Below the pieces are notes generated by a model, which did no database searches, was not told where the DNA came from, and saw only the letters and a program-made list of their open reading frames with translations. A stretch of 64,000 nucleotides of DNA from Vannielia litorea (GTDB lineage: Bacteria; Pseudomonadota; Alphaproteobacteria; Rhodobacterales; Rhodobacteraceae): the NCBI RefSeq assembly GCF_019801175.1, contig NZ_JAHVJR010000001.1, positions 1,240,001 to 1,304,000 on the forward strand. Reading direction: 5' to 3'. This document shows, one piece after another, positions 1 through 8,372 of this stretch (the stretch's first letter is position 1; every line of letters begins with the position of its first letter). A program made the position numbers and the translations under genes.

Positions 1-1
1 G

Positions 2-733
2 ATCTATCACTACATGGGCTGTTCCACCTTTGCGAACCACACGGTGATGCCCGAGATCGCGCTGGCCAAGGTGCGCGAGGACGCGCCCTTCGACAAGATC
101 TGCTACATCGGCTGCGGCGTGACCACCGGCATCGGCGCGGTGATTAACACGGCAGGTGTTGAGATTGGGTCAACGGCCGCCGTTTTTGGCCTCGGCGGGA
201 TCGGGCTGAACGTGATCCAGGGTCTGCGGATGGCGGGCTGCGACAAGATCATCGGGGTCGATCTGAACGACGACAAGGCGGAGATGGCGAAGAAATTCGG
301 CATGACACACTTCGTTAACCCTTCGAAGGTAGAGAACACGGTGCAGGCCATCGTGGACCTGACCAAGACCGAGCTCGACCAGATCGGCGGCGTGGACTAC
401 TCGTTTGACGCCACCGGCAACGTGAAGGTGATGCGCGACGCGCTGGAATGCTCGCACCGCGGCTGGGGCGTGAGCGTGATCATCGGCGTGGCGCCTGCAG
501 GGGCCGAGATCAGCACCCGCCCGTTCCAGCTGGTGACGGGCCGGGTCTGGAAGGGCACGGCCTTCGGCGGCGCAAAGGGCCGGACGGATGTGCCGAAGTT
601 CGTGGACTGGTACATGGACGGGAAGATCGAGATCGACCCGATGATCACCCACAAACTGAAGCTCGACGACATCAACGAAGGCTTCGAGCTCATGCACGCC
701 GGCAAGAGCATCCGCGCCGTGGTGGAGTATTGA
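2..733 (+). CDS. adhI: S-(hydroxymethyl)glutathione dehydrogenase, 3' part (class III alcohol dehydrogenase)
   Basis: The gene enters from the left edge; only about the last 243 of roughly 375 residues are present. It oxidises the spontaneous glutathione-formaldehyde adduct to S-formylglutathione with NAD+. Visible are the CGVTTG segment and the Rossmann nucleotide motif GLGGIGLNVIQG, both typical of zinc-dependent class III ADH; the catalytic zinc ligands of the N-terminus lie mostly outside the window. The stop codon overlaps the start of fghA (TGATG), so the two enzymes of the formaldehyde pathway are translationally coupled. Known in Rhodobacter as adhI and in Paracoccus as flhA. The frame is open at base 2. 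Confidence 0.95.
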   Translation: MYHYMGCSTFANHTVMPEIALAKVREDAPFDKICYIGCGVTTGIGAVINTAGVEIGSTAAVFGLGGIGLNVIQGLRMAGCDKIIGVDLNDDKAEMAKKFGMTHFVNPSKVENTVQAIVDLTKTELDQIGGVDYSFDATGNVKVMRDALECSHRGWGVSVIIGVAPAGAEISTRPFQLVTGRVWKGTAFGGAKGRTDVPKFVDWYMDGKIEIDPMITHKLKLDDINEGFELMHAGKSIRAVVEY

Positions 734-1566
734 TGAGCCTTGAAGTGATCTCCGAAACGGCCTGTTTCAGCGGGCGTCAGATCGTGGCGAAGCACCCATC
801 AAACGCCTGCGGTTGCGAGATGACCTTTGCGGTTTATCTGCCGCCACAGGCCGAACACGGGCCGGTGCCAGTGCTCTGGTATCTCAGTGGACTTACCTGC
901 ACACATGAAAACGCCATGACGAAAGGCGGTTTTCAGGAACATGCCGCCGAGCATGGGATTGCGGTGATCTTCCCTGACACCAGCCCGCGCGGCGAAGATG
1001 TGGCCGATGATGAAGCCTATGACCTCGGTCAGGGCGCGGGGTTCTATGTGAATGCCACGCGCGAGCCATGGTCGCCGCATTTCCGGATGTATGACTATAT
1101 TACCGGCGAGTTGCGTGGGCTCGTGATGGAGCATTTTCCGCTGGAAGATCGGCACGGGATCACCGGCCATTCGATGGGTGGGCACGGGGCTCTGACGATT
1201 GCCATGCGCAATGCGGAGATGTTCGAGAGCCTTTCGGCCTTTGCCCCCATCGCCAACCCGACCAGTTCGGACTGGGGTCGCAAGCAACTCTCGGCCTACC
1301 TTGGCGATGATGAAAGCTCGTGGGCGGATCACGACGCCTCGATCCTTTTGGAAGAGAAGGGCTGGAAGGGTGAGATCCTCGTGGACCAAGGCGCGAGTGA
1401 CCAGTTCCTTGACCTGCTCCGCCCAGAGGCGCTGGCGCAGGCCATGGTGAAACGCCGCCAGCCCGGCGCCATCCGGATGCAGCCGGGCTATGACCACTCA
1501 TATTTTTTCGTAACGACCTTCGCCCGGGACCATGTTGCCTGGCATGCGGAGAGACTTTGCGGCTGA
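733..1566 (+). CDS. fghA: S-formylglutathione hydrolase
   Basis: A 277-residue cytosolic esterase that hydrolyses S-formylglutathione to formate and glutathione, the step after AdhI. The serine-hydrolase elbow GHSMGG places the nucleophile at about Ser147; a later DQGASDQ stretch and GYDHSYFF supply the Asp and His of the triad, as in FrmB/FghA/esterase D. Length fits the family (about 275-285). The chosen ATG overlaps the adhI stop codon; the open frame extends further upstream, but that extension lies inside adhI in another frame and has no family similarity. The neighbouring cytochrome and XoxF genes show that the substrate flux comes from methanol. Confidence 0.96.
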   Translation: MSLEVISETACFSGRQIVAKHPSNACGCEMTFAVYLPPQAEHGPVPVLWYLSGLTCTHENAMTKGGFQEHAAEHGIAVIFPDTSPRGEDVADDEAYDLGQGAGFYVNATREPWSPHFRMYDYITGELRGLVMEHFPLEDRHGITGHSMGGHGALTIAMRNAEMFESLSAFAPIANPTSSDWGRKQLSAYLGDDESSWADHDASILLEEKGWKGEILVDQGASDQFLDLLRPEALAQAMVKRRQPGAIRMQPGYDHSYFFVTTFARDHVAWHAERLCG

Positions 1567-1597
1567 GGGCCGCGCCATTGAGGGAGAGAGACAAGAC

Positions 1598-2017
1598 ATG
1601 ATCGCAAGACTGCTCGCCGCCGCCAGCTTTATCGCCAGCGCCACGGTGCTTTCGGCCGAGGACATGGCGGGCGATCCAGCCAAGGGCGAAAAGGTGTTCC
1701 GGAAATGCCAGGCCTGCCACATGGTGGGTGCGGACGCTCAAGCGAAGACCGGCCCGATCCTGAACGGCATCATCGGTCGCGCCGCAGCCAGTGTTGAGGA
1801 CTTCAAATACTCTCCGGCCATGCAGGAGGCCGCTGATGGCGGGCTCGAGTGGACCGAAGAGAACCTCGCCGCCTTCCTGACCAAACCCAAGGATTTCATG
1901 AAGGGCACCAAAATGACCTTCGCCGGCCTCCGGAAGGAGGCTGATGTGGCCAATGTCATCGCCTACCTTGCCAGCTTTGGCGAGGATGGAGCGGCAGCAG
2001 AAGGGGAGGGTTCCTGA
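1598..2017 (+). CDS. cycI: c-type cytochrome, isocytochrome c2/c550 class
   Basis: A 139-residue precursor with a signal peptide ending near Ala20 (LSA) and one class I haem site, CQACH at residues 37-41. A Met in MKGTKMTF is the likely sixth ligand, the arrangement of c2/c550 cytochromes. It should carry electrons in the periplasm from the methanol oxidation system towards the oxidase. In Rhodobacter sphaeroides the adhI-linked cytochrome is isocytochrome c2 (cycI); in Paracoccus the analogous gene is cycB (c553i), so the symbol is by position and type, not proven orthology. The ATG at 1598 is preceded by a purine-rich AGGGAGAG and gives a proper signal peptide; the longer in-frame start overlaps fghA. 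Confidence 0.85.
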   Translation: MIARLLAAASFIASATVLSAEDMAGDPAKGEKVFRKCQACHMVGADAQAKTGPILNGIIGRAAASVEDFKYSPAMQEAADGGLEWTEENLAAFLTKPKDFMKGTKMTFAGLRKEADVANVIAYLASFGEDGAAAEGEGS

Positions 2018-2122
2018 CGAGATAGCGGAATACCCGGCGCGAGGAGGACACGTGAAGCCGGGCCTGGCCGCCAGCCTTGTGAGATGGGCTGCGACGGCAT
2101 CAACCAAACGGGAGATTAGACC

Positions 2123-3922
2123 ATGAGAAAGTTACTTGCTCTGACCTCCGTCGCAGCGATGTGCGCCACCGGCGCGCTGGCCAACGACGGGCTGATGGCG
2201 GATATCGACAACTCCGCGCAATGGGCGATCCAGACGGGCGACTACAAGAACCAGCGCTATTCCGAGCTGAGCCAGATCACGGCTGACAACGTTGGCACGC
2301 TTCAGGCCAATTGGACGTTCTCGACCGGCGTTCTGCGCGGCCACGAGGGCAGCCCGCTTGTGATCGGCGACGTGATGTATGTGCACACCCCCTTCCCGAA
2401 CATCGTCTATGCGCTCGACCTGACGCAGGACGGCAAGATCATCTGGAAGTACGAGCCCAAGCAGGATCCGAACGTGATCCCGGTGATGTGCTGTGACACG
2501 GTCAACCGCGGCGTGGCCTATGCCAACGGCAAGATCTACCTGCACCAGGCCGACACCAAGATCGTCGCGCTCGACGCGACGACCGGCGAGGAAGTCTGGA
2601 CGGCGATCAACGGCGACCCCTCGAAGGGCGAGACCAACACCGCCACCGTGCTGCCGGTGAAGGACAAGCTCATTGTCGGCATCTCCGGCGGCGAGTTCGG
2701 TGTGCAGGGCCACGTGACGGCCTATGACCTCGAGAGCGGTGAGCAGGTGTGGCGCGCCTATTCGGTGGGCCCGGATGATCAGATCCTGTTCAACCCCGAG
2801 ACCACCACCCATCTCGGCAAGCCCGTCGGCGCCAACAGCTCGACCGACACCTGGGAAGGCGATCAGTGGATGATCGGTGGCGGCACCACTTGGGGCTGGT
2901 ATTCGGCCGACATGGAAGAGAACCTCTTCTACTACGGCTCGGGCAACCCCTCGACCTGGAACCCGGCGCAGCGCCCCGGTGACAACCGCTGGTCGATGAC
3001 CATCTTCGCCCGTGACATCGACACCGGCGAGGCCAAGTGGGTCTACCAGATGACGCCCCATGACGAGTGGGACTTCGACGGCGTTAACGAAATGATCCTG
3101 ACCGAACAGGAGATCGACGGAACCGAGCGCAAACTGCTCACGCATTTCGACCGGAACGGTCTGGCCTACACCATGGATCGCGTCTCCGGCGAGCTGCTGG
3201 TGGCCGAGAAGTATGACCCGGCGGTCAACTGGACGACCGGCGTGGACATGGACCCGGAGTCGGAGACCTATGGTCGCCCGGCCGTGGTGGCCCAGTACTC
3301 CACCGAGCAGAACGGTGAGGACGTGAACTCGACCGGCATCTGCCCGGCAGCACTCGGCACCAAGGACCAGCAGCCGGCGGCCTACAGCCCGAAGACCGAG
3401 CTGATGTACGTGCCCACCAACCACGTGTGCATGGACTACGAGCCGTTCCGGGTGAGCTACACCGCAGGCCAGCCCTACGTGGGCGCGACCCTGTCGATGT
3501 ACCCGGCACCTGACAGCCACGGCGGCATGGGCAACTTCATCGCCTGGGACAATGTGACCGGCGAGATCAAGTGGTCGCTGCCCGAGCAGTTCTCGGTGTG
3601 GTCTGGTGCTCTGGCCACAGCGGGTGACGTGGTGTTCTACGGCACGCTCGAGGGCTACCTGAAAGCGGTGCATGCCGAGACGGGTGAGGAACTCTACAAG
3701 TTCAAGACCCCCTCGGGCATTATCGGCAACGTGATGACTTATGAGCAGGGCGGCAAACAGTACGTCGCCGTTCTCTCGGGCATCGGTGGCTGGGCCGGGA
3801 TCGGCCTTGCAGCTGGGCTCACCAACCCGAACGACGGCCTTGGTGCCGTGGGCGGCTATGCCGCGTTGAGCGACTACACTGCGCTCGGCGGGCAGCTAAC
3901 CGTCTTCTCCCTGCCGGACTGA
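2123..3922 (+). CDS. xoxF: XoxF-type lanthanide-dependent methanol dehydrogenase (PQQ)
   Basis: A 599-residue periplasmic quinoprotein with a 20-residue signal peptide ending ALA. It oxidises methanol using PQQ and passes electrons to a dedicated cytochrome (XoxG). The adjacent cysteines Cys123-Cys124 form the disulfide ring seen over PQQ. The decisive feature is D-E-W-D-F-D-G: catalytic Asp317 is followed two residues later by Asp319, the extra metal ligand that separates lanthanide XoxF enzymes from calcium MxaF (which has Ala there). Repeated beta-propeller W motifs run through the protein. A GGGAG ribosome site lies 8 bases upstream. No mxaF-type enzyme is in the window. Confidence 0.97.
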   Translation: MRKLLALTSVAAMCATGALANDGLMADIDNSAQWAIQTGDYKNQRYSELSQITADNVGTLQANWTFSTGVLRGHEGSPLVIGDVMYVHTPFPNIVYALDLTQDGKIIWKYEPKQDPNVIPVMCCDTVNRGVAYANGKIYLHQADTKIVALDATTGEEVWTAINGDPSKGETNTATVLPVKDKLIVGISGGEFGVQGHVTAYDLESGEQVWRAYSVGPDDQILFNPETTTHLGKPVGANSSTDTWEGDQWMIGGGTTWGWYSADMEENLFYYGSGNPSTWNPAQRPGDNRWSMTIFARDIDTGEAKWVYQMTPHDEWDFDGVNEMILTEQEIDGTERKLLTHFDRNGLAYTMDRVSGELLVAEKYDPAVNWTTGVDMDPESETYGRPAVVAQYSTEQNGEDVNSTGICPAALGTKDQQPAAYSPKTELMYVPTNHVCMDYEPFRVSYTAGQPYVGATLSMYPAPDSHGGMGNFIAWDNVTGEIKWSLPEQFSVWSGALATAGDVVFYGTLEGYLKAVHAETGEELYKFKTPSGIIGNVMTYEQGGKQYVAVLSGIGGWAGIGLAAGLTNPNDGLGAVGGYAALSDYTALGGQLTVFSLPD

Positions 3923-3935
3923 TACCCCGGCCCAG

Positions 3936-3964
3936 GTGCTGCCTCCGCTCCCCGGAGGCGGCAC
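3936..3964 (+). terminator. Intercistronic hairpin between xoxF and xoxG
   Basis: Two 12-base arms (3936-3947 and 3953-3964) pair with a single T-G wobble around a 5-base loop, starting 14 bases after the xoxF stop. There is no T run, so it is more likely a 3' end-stabilising hairpin or partial terminator that keeps xoxF mRNA above the level of downstream xoxG/xoxJ than a full stop. Confidence 0.55.
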
Positions 3965-4045
3965 CACAAGCGACAAGAGCGATCGGCACGGGGTGGGCAT
4001 GATGCCCCTCCGTGCCGAACCGCCCAGACCACTCCGAGGACATAC

Positions 4046-4564
4046 ATGAAACTCTCGCGCATCCTTGCCGCCTCCCTGATCGCAGCCGCGCCCGCCATGG
4101 TCGCCGCGCAGGACGAGGTCGACAATATCGCCGTCGCCTACGAGGAAGACGGACGCTACTACACCGAGGACGACATCCCGACCTACAACATCACCGAAGA
4201 CGGGGCGAAGGTGGATTGGCTGACCTACTCGGGCTTCCGCCGCTACCACTCCGAATGCCACGTGTGCCACGGGCCTGAAGGCATGGGCTCGACCTATGCG
4301 CCTGCTCTGAAAGACTCGGCGATCGACATGGATTACTACGATTTCGTCGACGTGGTGGTGAATGGGCGCCAGAAGATCAACGCCGCCGAAAACTCGGTGA
4401 TGCCCGCCTTCGGCGATAACCCCAATGTCATGTGCTACCTTGATGACATCTACGTTTACCTCAAGGCACGCGGCACCGAGGCCGTACCACGCGGCCGGCC
4501 TGCTGGCCGTGAAGACAAGACAGATGCGATCCGCGAGGCGGAGAATGCCTGCCTTGGCATGTAG
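4046..4564 (+). CDS. xoxG: Methanol-metabolism c-type cytochrome, XoxG-like
   Basis: A 172-residue periplasmic cytochrome, the predicted electron acceptor of XoxF. A signal peptide ends near Ala20-Ala21. One haem site, CHVCH at residues 71-75, is present, plus two further cysteines (Cys130 in VMCYLD and Cys169 in ENACLGM), the four-cysteine pattern of the methanol-metabolism-related cytochrome family (TIGR03874 by memory). Met119 or Met129 could be the axial ligand. Acidic N-terminal region after the signal. Lies between xoxF and xoxJ; its last 20 bases overlap the proposed xoxJ start, indicating coupled translation. Confidence 0.9.
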   Translation: MKLSRILAASLIAAAPAMVAAQDEVDNIAVAYEEDGRYYTEDDIPTYNITEDGAKVDWLTYSGFRRYHSECHVCHGPEGMGSTYAPALKDSAIDMDYYDFVDVVVNGRQKINAAENSVMPAFGDNPNVMCYLDDIYVYLKARGTEAVPRGRPAGREDKTDAIREAENACLGM

Positions 4565-5384
4565 GACGCTCACATATGCGGCGGGTCTGGCGCTGATGCT
4601 GGCCACCGCCGCTGGCGCGCAAACATCCGACCTCGTCAGCAAAACGGCCTTCCGCGTTTGCGCAGACCCGGCCAATGCGCCGATGTCGATGGAAGACGGC
4701 TCGGGATATGAGAACAGGCTGGCTGACCTCTTCGCAGAAAAGCTGGAGTTGCCGGTCACCTACACGTGGTTCCCTATGGCGACAGGCTTCATCCGACAAA
4801 CGCTTAGGGCCAACCGCTGCGACGTGGTGATGGGCTATGCCCAGGGCCATGAGCTAGTGTTGAACACCAACCACTACATGACATCGGTCTATACGCTGAT
4901 CGTGCCGGACGGCGGCGATCTGGCGGGGGTAGAACGCCTTTCTGACCCGGCACTGCAAGGCAAGAGGATCGGCATTATCGCGGGTTCGCCCCCGGCTACC
5001 CACATGGCCCGCAACGGACTGATCGGCAAAGCCAAACCCTACAACCTCAACGTCGACCGGCGGGTGGAGAGCCCCACCGAGGATATGCTGAACGACCTGG
5101 AGGCTGGCGATATCGATGCGGCCATTCTCTGGGGACCGATTGGCGGGCCGCTGGTCAAGCAGGAGCAACCGGGGATGAAAGTCATCCCACTCCTGAAAGA
5201 GGAGCTGCCGCCTCGGCTGTTTTTCCGGATTACGATGGGCGTGCGTTTGGGAGACAAGGTTTGGCAACGCAAGTTGAATTCGCTCATTCGCCGCAATCAG
5301 GATGAGATCAATGCGATCCTGACAGAGGCCGGCGTTCCTCTGGTTGCGGACATGGGCGACAGGATGCTGGACGCCAAGGAATGA
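4545..5384 (+). CDS. xoxJ: XoxJ-like periplasmic binding protein of the methanol dehydrogenase cluster
   Basis: A 279-residue exported protein of the family 3 solute-binding fold, always found with xoxF/mxaF (MxaJ/XoxJ). Its role is thought to be activation or maturation of the dehydrogenase rather than transport. The N-terminus (MPALACR followed by a hydrophobic stretch to TAAGAQ) is a good signal peptide; the mature part begins KTAFRVCADPANAP, the hallmark of this family. I chose ATG 4545, which follows GAGGCGGAG; ATG 4524 in the same frame would give a longer n-region and cannot be excluded. It overlaps xoxG by 20 bases and the next gene by 4. Confidence 0.88.
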   Translation: MPALACRTLTYAAGLALMLATAAGAQTSDLVSKTAFRVCADPANAPMSMEDGSGYENRLADLFAEKLELPVTYTWFPMATGFIRQTLRANRCDVVMGYAQGHELVLNTNHYMTSVYTLIVPDGGDLAGVERLSDPALQGKRIGIIAGSPPATHMARNGLIGKAKPYNLNVDRRVESPTEDMLNDLEAGDIDAAILWGPIGGPLVKQEQPGMKVIPLLKEELPPRLFFRITMGVRLGDKVWQRKLNSLIRRNQDEINAILTEAGVPLVADMGDRMLDAKE

Positions 5385-5920
5385 GCATGCGCGGGGTCGC
5401 GGCGGTCTTTATGCTGCTGGCCGCGCCTACGCTTGCCCAAGTCGCCGAACCCGATGACTACCAGATGGAGCACTATCGCTCGCCCGTTCCCGACACGCTG
5501 AAAGGCGCTACTGTCGTCGGGCCGGAAGAGGCGCATGCGCTGTGGGAAAGCGGAAACGTAGCCTTCATCGACGTTCTGCCACGCGCGCCCAAGCCGGAAG
5601 GACTGCCGGAGGGCACGATCTGGCGCGAGAAGCCACGTTACACGATCCCGGGTGCGATCTGGTTGCCGAATGTTGGCTACGGAGCGATTGCCGACCAGAC
5701 GGCCGCATATTTTCGCTCAGGGCTGGAGAAGGTGACCGGGGGGGATACGGCTCACTCTGTGCTGATCTTTTGTCTGGAAGACTGCTGGATGAGCTGGAAC
5801 GCAGCAAAACGGGCGTTGGAGTGGGGATACTCCGAGGTCTATTGGCTGCCAGAAGGCACGGATGGGTGGGCGTTTTTCGATTATCCAACCGAAGTGGTGG
5901 AGCCTGAGCCGGGCGGGTAG
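5381..5920 (+). CDS. PQQ-dependent catabolism-associated CXXCW-motif protein
   Basis: A 179-residue protein with an N-terminal signal peptide ending near TLAQ and a rhodanese-like C-terminal half. The family signature C-L-E-D-C-W lies at residues 131-136 (TIGR03865-type by memory). The biochemical role is unknown; the CXXCW pair suggests thiol/disulfide or sulfur handling in the periplasm, and the family co-occurs with PQQ dehydrogenases. The ATG overlaps the xoxJ stop by 4 bases, so it is the last gene of the adhI-xoxF operon. The gene ends 17 bases before the convergent SoxYZ-like gene. Confidence 0.85.
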   Translation: MSMRGVAAVFMLLAAPTLAQVAEPDDYQMEHYRSPVPDTLKGATVVGPEEAHALWESGNVAFIDVLPRAPKPEGLPEGTIWREKPRYTIPGAIWLPNVGYGAIADQTAAYFRSGLEKVTGGDTAHSVLIFCLEDCWMSWNAAKRALEWGYSEVYWLPEGTDGWAFFDYPTEVVEPEPGG

Positions 5921-5941
5921 GGGGCAGCTGCCCCCACCTAC
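5917..5941. terminator. Hairpin between convergent genes
   Basis: A GC-rich palindrome (GGGGGC-AGCT-GCCCCC core, extended by GTAG/CTAC) spans the stop codons of the CXXCW gene and of the convergent SoxYZ-like gene. No T run, but position and symmetry suit a bidirectional terminator. Confidence 0.45.
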
Positions 5942-6741
5942 CAATCGGCGAGGCTGCGCTCGGCGCGGGTGGTAGTGCCATCCGTATCCGTCATCGTCAC
6001 ACCAACGTGGCCAACGGTGCGTGGAACGGAGAGAGAGACGCTGGGGTTTTCAGAGAGTGAAATAGACCCGGTGATGTCGACGTATCCGGCGCCATCCAAC
6101 TCTACATCGAGGCTTTCGACATAGCGCATCGGAATGAAGAGCAGCGAGATCTGATCCATCTGCATGCCCGAATGGCTGGGGTGGCTCACCTCGATATCCA
6201 CCTGTTTTTGGCCATGCGCCAGCGCGCCCAGCCGATCGAGTGGTGAGGCGCCGCCGGATACGCCGATCTCCATATCGCCGAGAGTAAGCAGGGCCTCTTC
6301 CGGGTCGGTCCCCGGAGGCGCTGCGCAGGCACCTTGTCCCGACGTCTTGACGAAGCGCTCCACCATCCAGAGCTGCCCATCGGTGGTTTCGGCGACCATG
6401 TGCAAAGGCGTGGGACCGTTAACGCGAAACGTGGCCTCGAAATTGAAGCGGGGCAGGGGGCTCTTAAAGGTGAACACAGCAGACACTGGCATCGGGTTTT
6501 CATCGAGGATCACAGTGAGAGAAGCCAGCATCTGCCCTTCCGGCGCGGCAACTTGGGCCGCGATCCGGGTGCGAGCATCGTCGTACGTGCGATAGGGCGC
6601 GTCGATGGCAATGATGTTCTCGCCGGCGTTCAGGGTGCGCCCCTCGTAGAGCGCGGCCTCAAGGTCCGGCCAGGCGGGTTCCACGGCGAGAGCAGGGCTG
6701 GCAAACGCGAGGAGCGCGGCGGTGAGCAGGGCTTTCATCAT
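5938..6741 (-). CDS. Quinoprotein dehydrogenase-associated SoxYZ-like carrier protein
   Basis: A 267-residue exported protein: signal peptide to about residue 19 (ALA), an N-terminal SoxY-like domain ending in SGQGACAAPPG, whose Cys stands where SoxY has its carrier cysteine, and a C-terminal SoxZ-like beta-sandwich. SoxYZ carries sulfur intermediates in the Sox cycle; the fused version beside PQQ dehydrogenases (TIGR04557-type) has no established substrate. It is transcribed towards the xox operon and its start overlaps the upstream beta-propeller gene by 4 bases, so the two are co-translated. Confidence 0.82.
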   Translation of the reverse strand: MMKALLTAALLAFASPALAVEPAWPDLEAALYEGRTLNAGENIIAIDAPYRTYDDARTRIAAQVAAPEGQMLASLTVILDENPMPVSAVFTFKSPLPRFNFEATFRVNGPTPLHMVAETTDGQLWMVERFVKTSGQGACAAPPGTDPEEALLTLGDMEIGVSGGASPLDRLGALAHGQKQVDIEVSHPSHSGMQMDQISLLFIPMRYVESLDVELDGAGYVDITGSISLSENPSVSLSVPRTVGHVGVTMTDTDGTTTRAERSLADW

Positions 6742-7703
6742 TCCTCCATCACGAAGCGGCCAAAGGCGCGCGGGCCGTCGCCTGTCGGGATTTCGGCCAG
6801 GGTTTCGAGGCTTTGCGCGTCGATCACGGTGAGCGTGTTAGAGAACCAACCAGCCACCACGACCTGCGTGCCACCTGCAGCCACGTCGATCCCTTCAGGG
6901 TATTCACCCACGTCAAGGGTGGCGACGGGGGCGAGGCTGCCCAAGTCTAGCACGGAAACCGTGTCGGCATACTGGTTGGTCACAAACGCGCGGCCTTGGG
7001 CGAAGGCGATGCCATATGGACGCTCGCCCACTGGCAAAGTTGTAATGACCTTGGCTTGGGCCGGATCGATGACGGTGACATCGTTGCTGCCCACGTTCCC
7101 AACCCAAAGGCGGCCCTGTGGATCGAACCCCAGCCCATAGGGCCGGATGCCTGTAGGTAGGGTCGCGTGTTGGTTCAGAGACACCGCATCGAACAATGCC
7201 ACTTCATCAGCATCGCGGACCGCAGCAGCGAACCAGCGGCCATCTGGAGACACCTCAAGCCCGGCCGGGGCCGCGCCGGTTGCGAGTTCATCAATGGGGG
7301 CGAGTGTTGCTGCGTCCAGCACCCAGACACGGGCATTAAACCAGTCTGAAACGAAGATTCGATCTCGGGCCGGATCGAGGGCTATTCCTGTGGGCCCGCC
7401 GTCCAAGAAAACTTCGGCCTCCAGACTGCCATCCACAGAAAACCTGCGCACAGCTTTGGCCTCGGGGGCCACGACCCAGACCATACCGCTTGCGGCCACT
7501 ACGCCTGCGGGCTGGCCCGGCACCACAAAGCGGCCCCGTTCCGACCGGGTCTCGAGGTCGATGATCGAGACATCGGAGGAGGATTGGTTGGTGACGAAAG
7601 CCAAATCCCCCGCCGCGGCCGGTAGGGGATACAGGACCACGGCGAGGGCTAGGAGGATCCCGATGCGCCTAGTTGGTGCCACCAAAACGGTCGGCCAGCG
7701 CAT
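6738..7703 (-). CDS. YVTN-family beta-propeller protein, periplasmic
   Basis: A 321-residue protein with a hydrophobic N-terminal segment (ILLALAVVLYPL...AAAG) acting as a signal peptide and about six or seven roughly 42-residue YVTN repeats (motifs such as AFVTNQSSSDVSIID, WVGNVGSNDVTVID, FVTNQYADTVSVLD). Such propellers accompany PQQ/xox clusters, where they may be assembly factors or carrier partners; no enzymatic residues are evident. Its 3' end overlaps the SoxYZ-like gene by 4 bases and its 5' end overlaps the MxaD-like gene by 35 bases, so all three form one - strand operon. Confidence 0.82.
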   Translation of the reverse strand: MRWPTVLVAPTRRIGILLALAVVLYPLPAAAGDLAFVTNQSSSDVSIIDLETRSERGRFVVPGQPAGVVAASGMVWVVAPEAKAVRRFSVDGSLEAEVFLDGGPTGIALDPARDRIFVSDWFNARVWVLDAATLAPIDELATGAAPAGLEVSPDGRWFAAAVRDADEVALFDAVSLNQHATLPTGIRPYGLGFDPQGRLWVGNVGSNDVTVIDPAQAKVITTLPVGERPYGIAFAQGRAFVTNQYADTVSVLDLGSLAPVATLDVGEYPEGIDVAAGGTQVVVAGWFSNTLTVIDAQSLETLAEIPTGDGPRAFGRFVMEE

Positions 7704-8223
7704 CGAGCCCTGCCTGGTACACTCCGGTGACTGCAGCGATGGCTGCCTCGTCGTTCAGGTGCTCGGGTGGGTCATTGTTGGGGTAGCCTCGGTAGAAGGC
7801 CCCGCGCCATTCAATCAGCGAGCCGCCGTTTGCACCGGGCTTCACGGTGAGATGCGAAGAGTAGTTGGTGACCGGCAGTGTCTCCACCGCAACCTCGGTG
7901 ATACGGTAGGAATAGGTCATCTTCTCCGCATCATACTTATAGAGGATCTCGTCGATCGTCGGGCCGCCTTCCTCTCCGAGCGTCAGCAGGCGGGTTGCGT
8001 CGATCTCGTTGCCGCCCTCTCCTTGCGTGGAGTGCACCGCCGGGTGCCATGACATGTCCTGAAAGTTGCCGATGATTTCCCACACTTCTGCGGGCGGTGC
8101 CGCGACCTCGGTGGTCAGCGTCACCTTCTGACGGGTCGGTCCGTGAGCTGCGGCAGGAATGGCTGCGAGTGCCGGAACGGTGAGTGCAGCCAAAATGAGT
8201 GCGCGGCGGGTGCGGTTTGGCAC
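7669..8223 (-). CDS. MxaD-like SRPBCC periplasmic protein
   Basis: A 184-residue protein with a twin-arginine-free signal peptide (NRTRRALILAALTVPALA...AAAHG) and one START/SRPBCC domain (VAAPPAEVWEIIGNF...WHPAV). MxaD of methylotrophs is a periplasmic SRPBCC protein proposed to help methanol dehydrogenase meet its cytochrome; this is the best match for context and size. I chose the GTG at 8223 because AAGGGAGG sits 7 bases upstream; the frame stays open to 8463 but that extension has no signal peptide and no family counterpart. First gene of the - strand operon facing the lut-like operon. Confidence 0.75.
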   Translation of the reverse strand: MPNRTRRALILAALTVPALAAIPAAAHGPTRQKVTLTTEVAAPPAEVWEIIGNFQDMSWHPAVHSTQGEGGNEIDATRLLTLGEEGGPTIDEILYKYDAEKMTYSYRITEVAVETLPVTNYSSHLTVKPGANGGSLIEWRGAFYRGYPNNDPPEHLNDEAAIAAVTGVYQAGLDALADRFGGTN

Positions 8224-8287
8224 GAGTATGGTCCTCCCTTGAGCCCTGTACCTGCGCGTTTTTCCGCCGCCCCGCTCCTCCGGGACA

Positions 8288-8303
8288 TGGGGCAAAAAAT
8301 GCC
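8288..8303 (+). promoter_or_regulatory. Sigma-54-like -24/-12 element
   Basis: TGG and TGC are placed so that the GG and GC doublets are exactly 10 bases apart, the RpoN spacing. It lies about 160 bases upstream of the lut-like operon start. Only part of the consensus matches, so this is a candidate only. Confidence 0.25.
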
Positions 8304-8372
8304 GGGATATCAATGACCCAGCCTGCACAATCGGCACAATCTTCGGAAGAATGCTAAGGTGTATGCCATAGT

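Noticed and set aside
448..732. Upstream extension of the fghA frame
   Set aside because: Lies inside adhI in another frame, is Arg-rich and has no counterpart in S-formylglutathione hydrolases.
2132..3673. Long open frame antisense to xoxF
   Set aside because: Its protein is His/Val/Gly/Arg-rich without domains; it is the mirror frame of a strongly biased high-GC gene.
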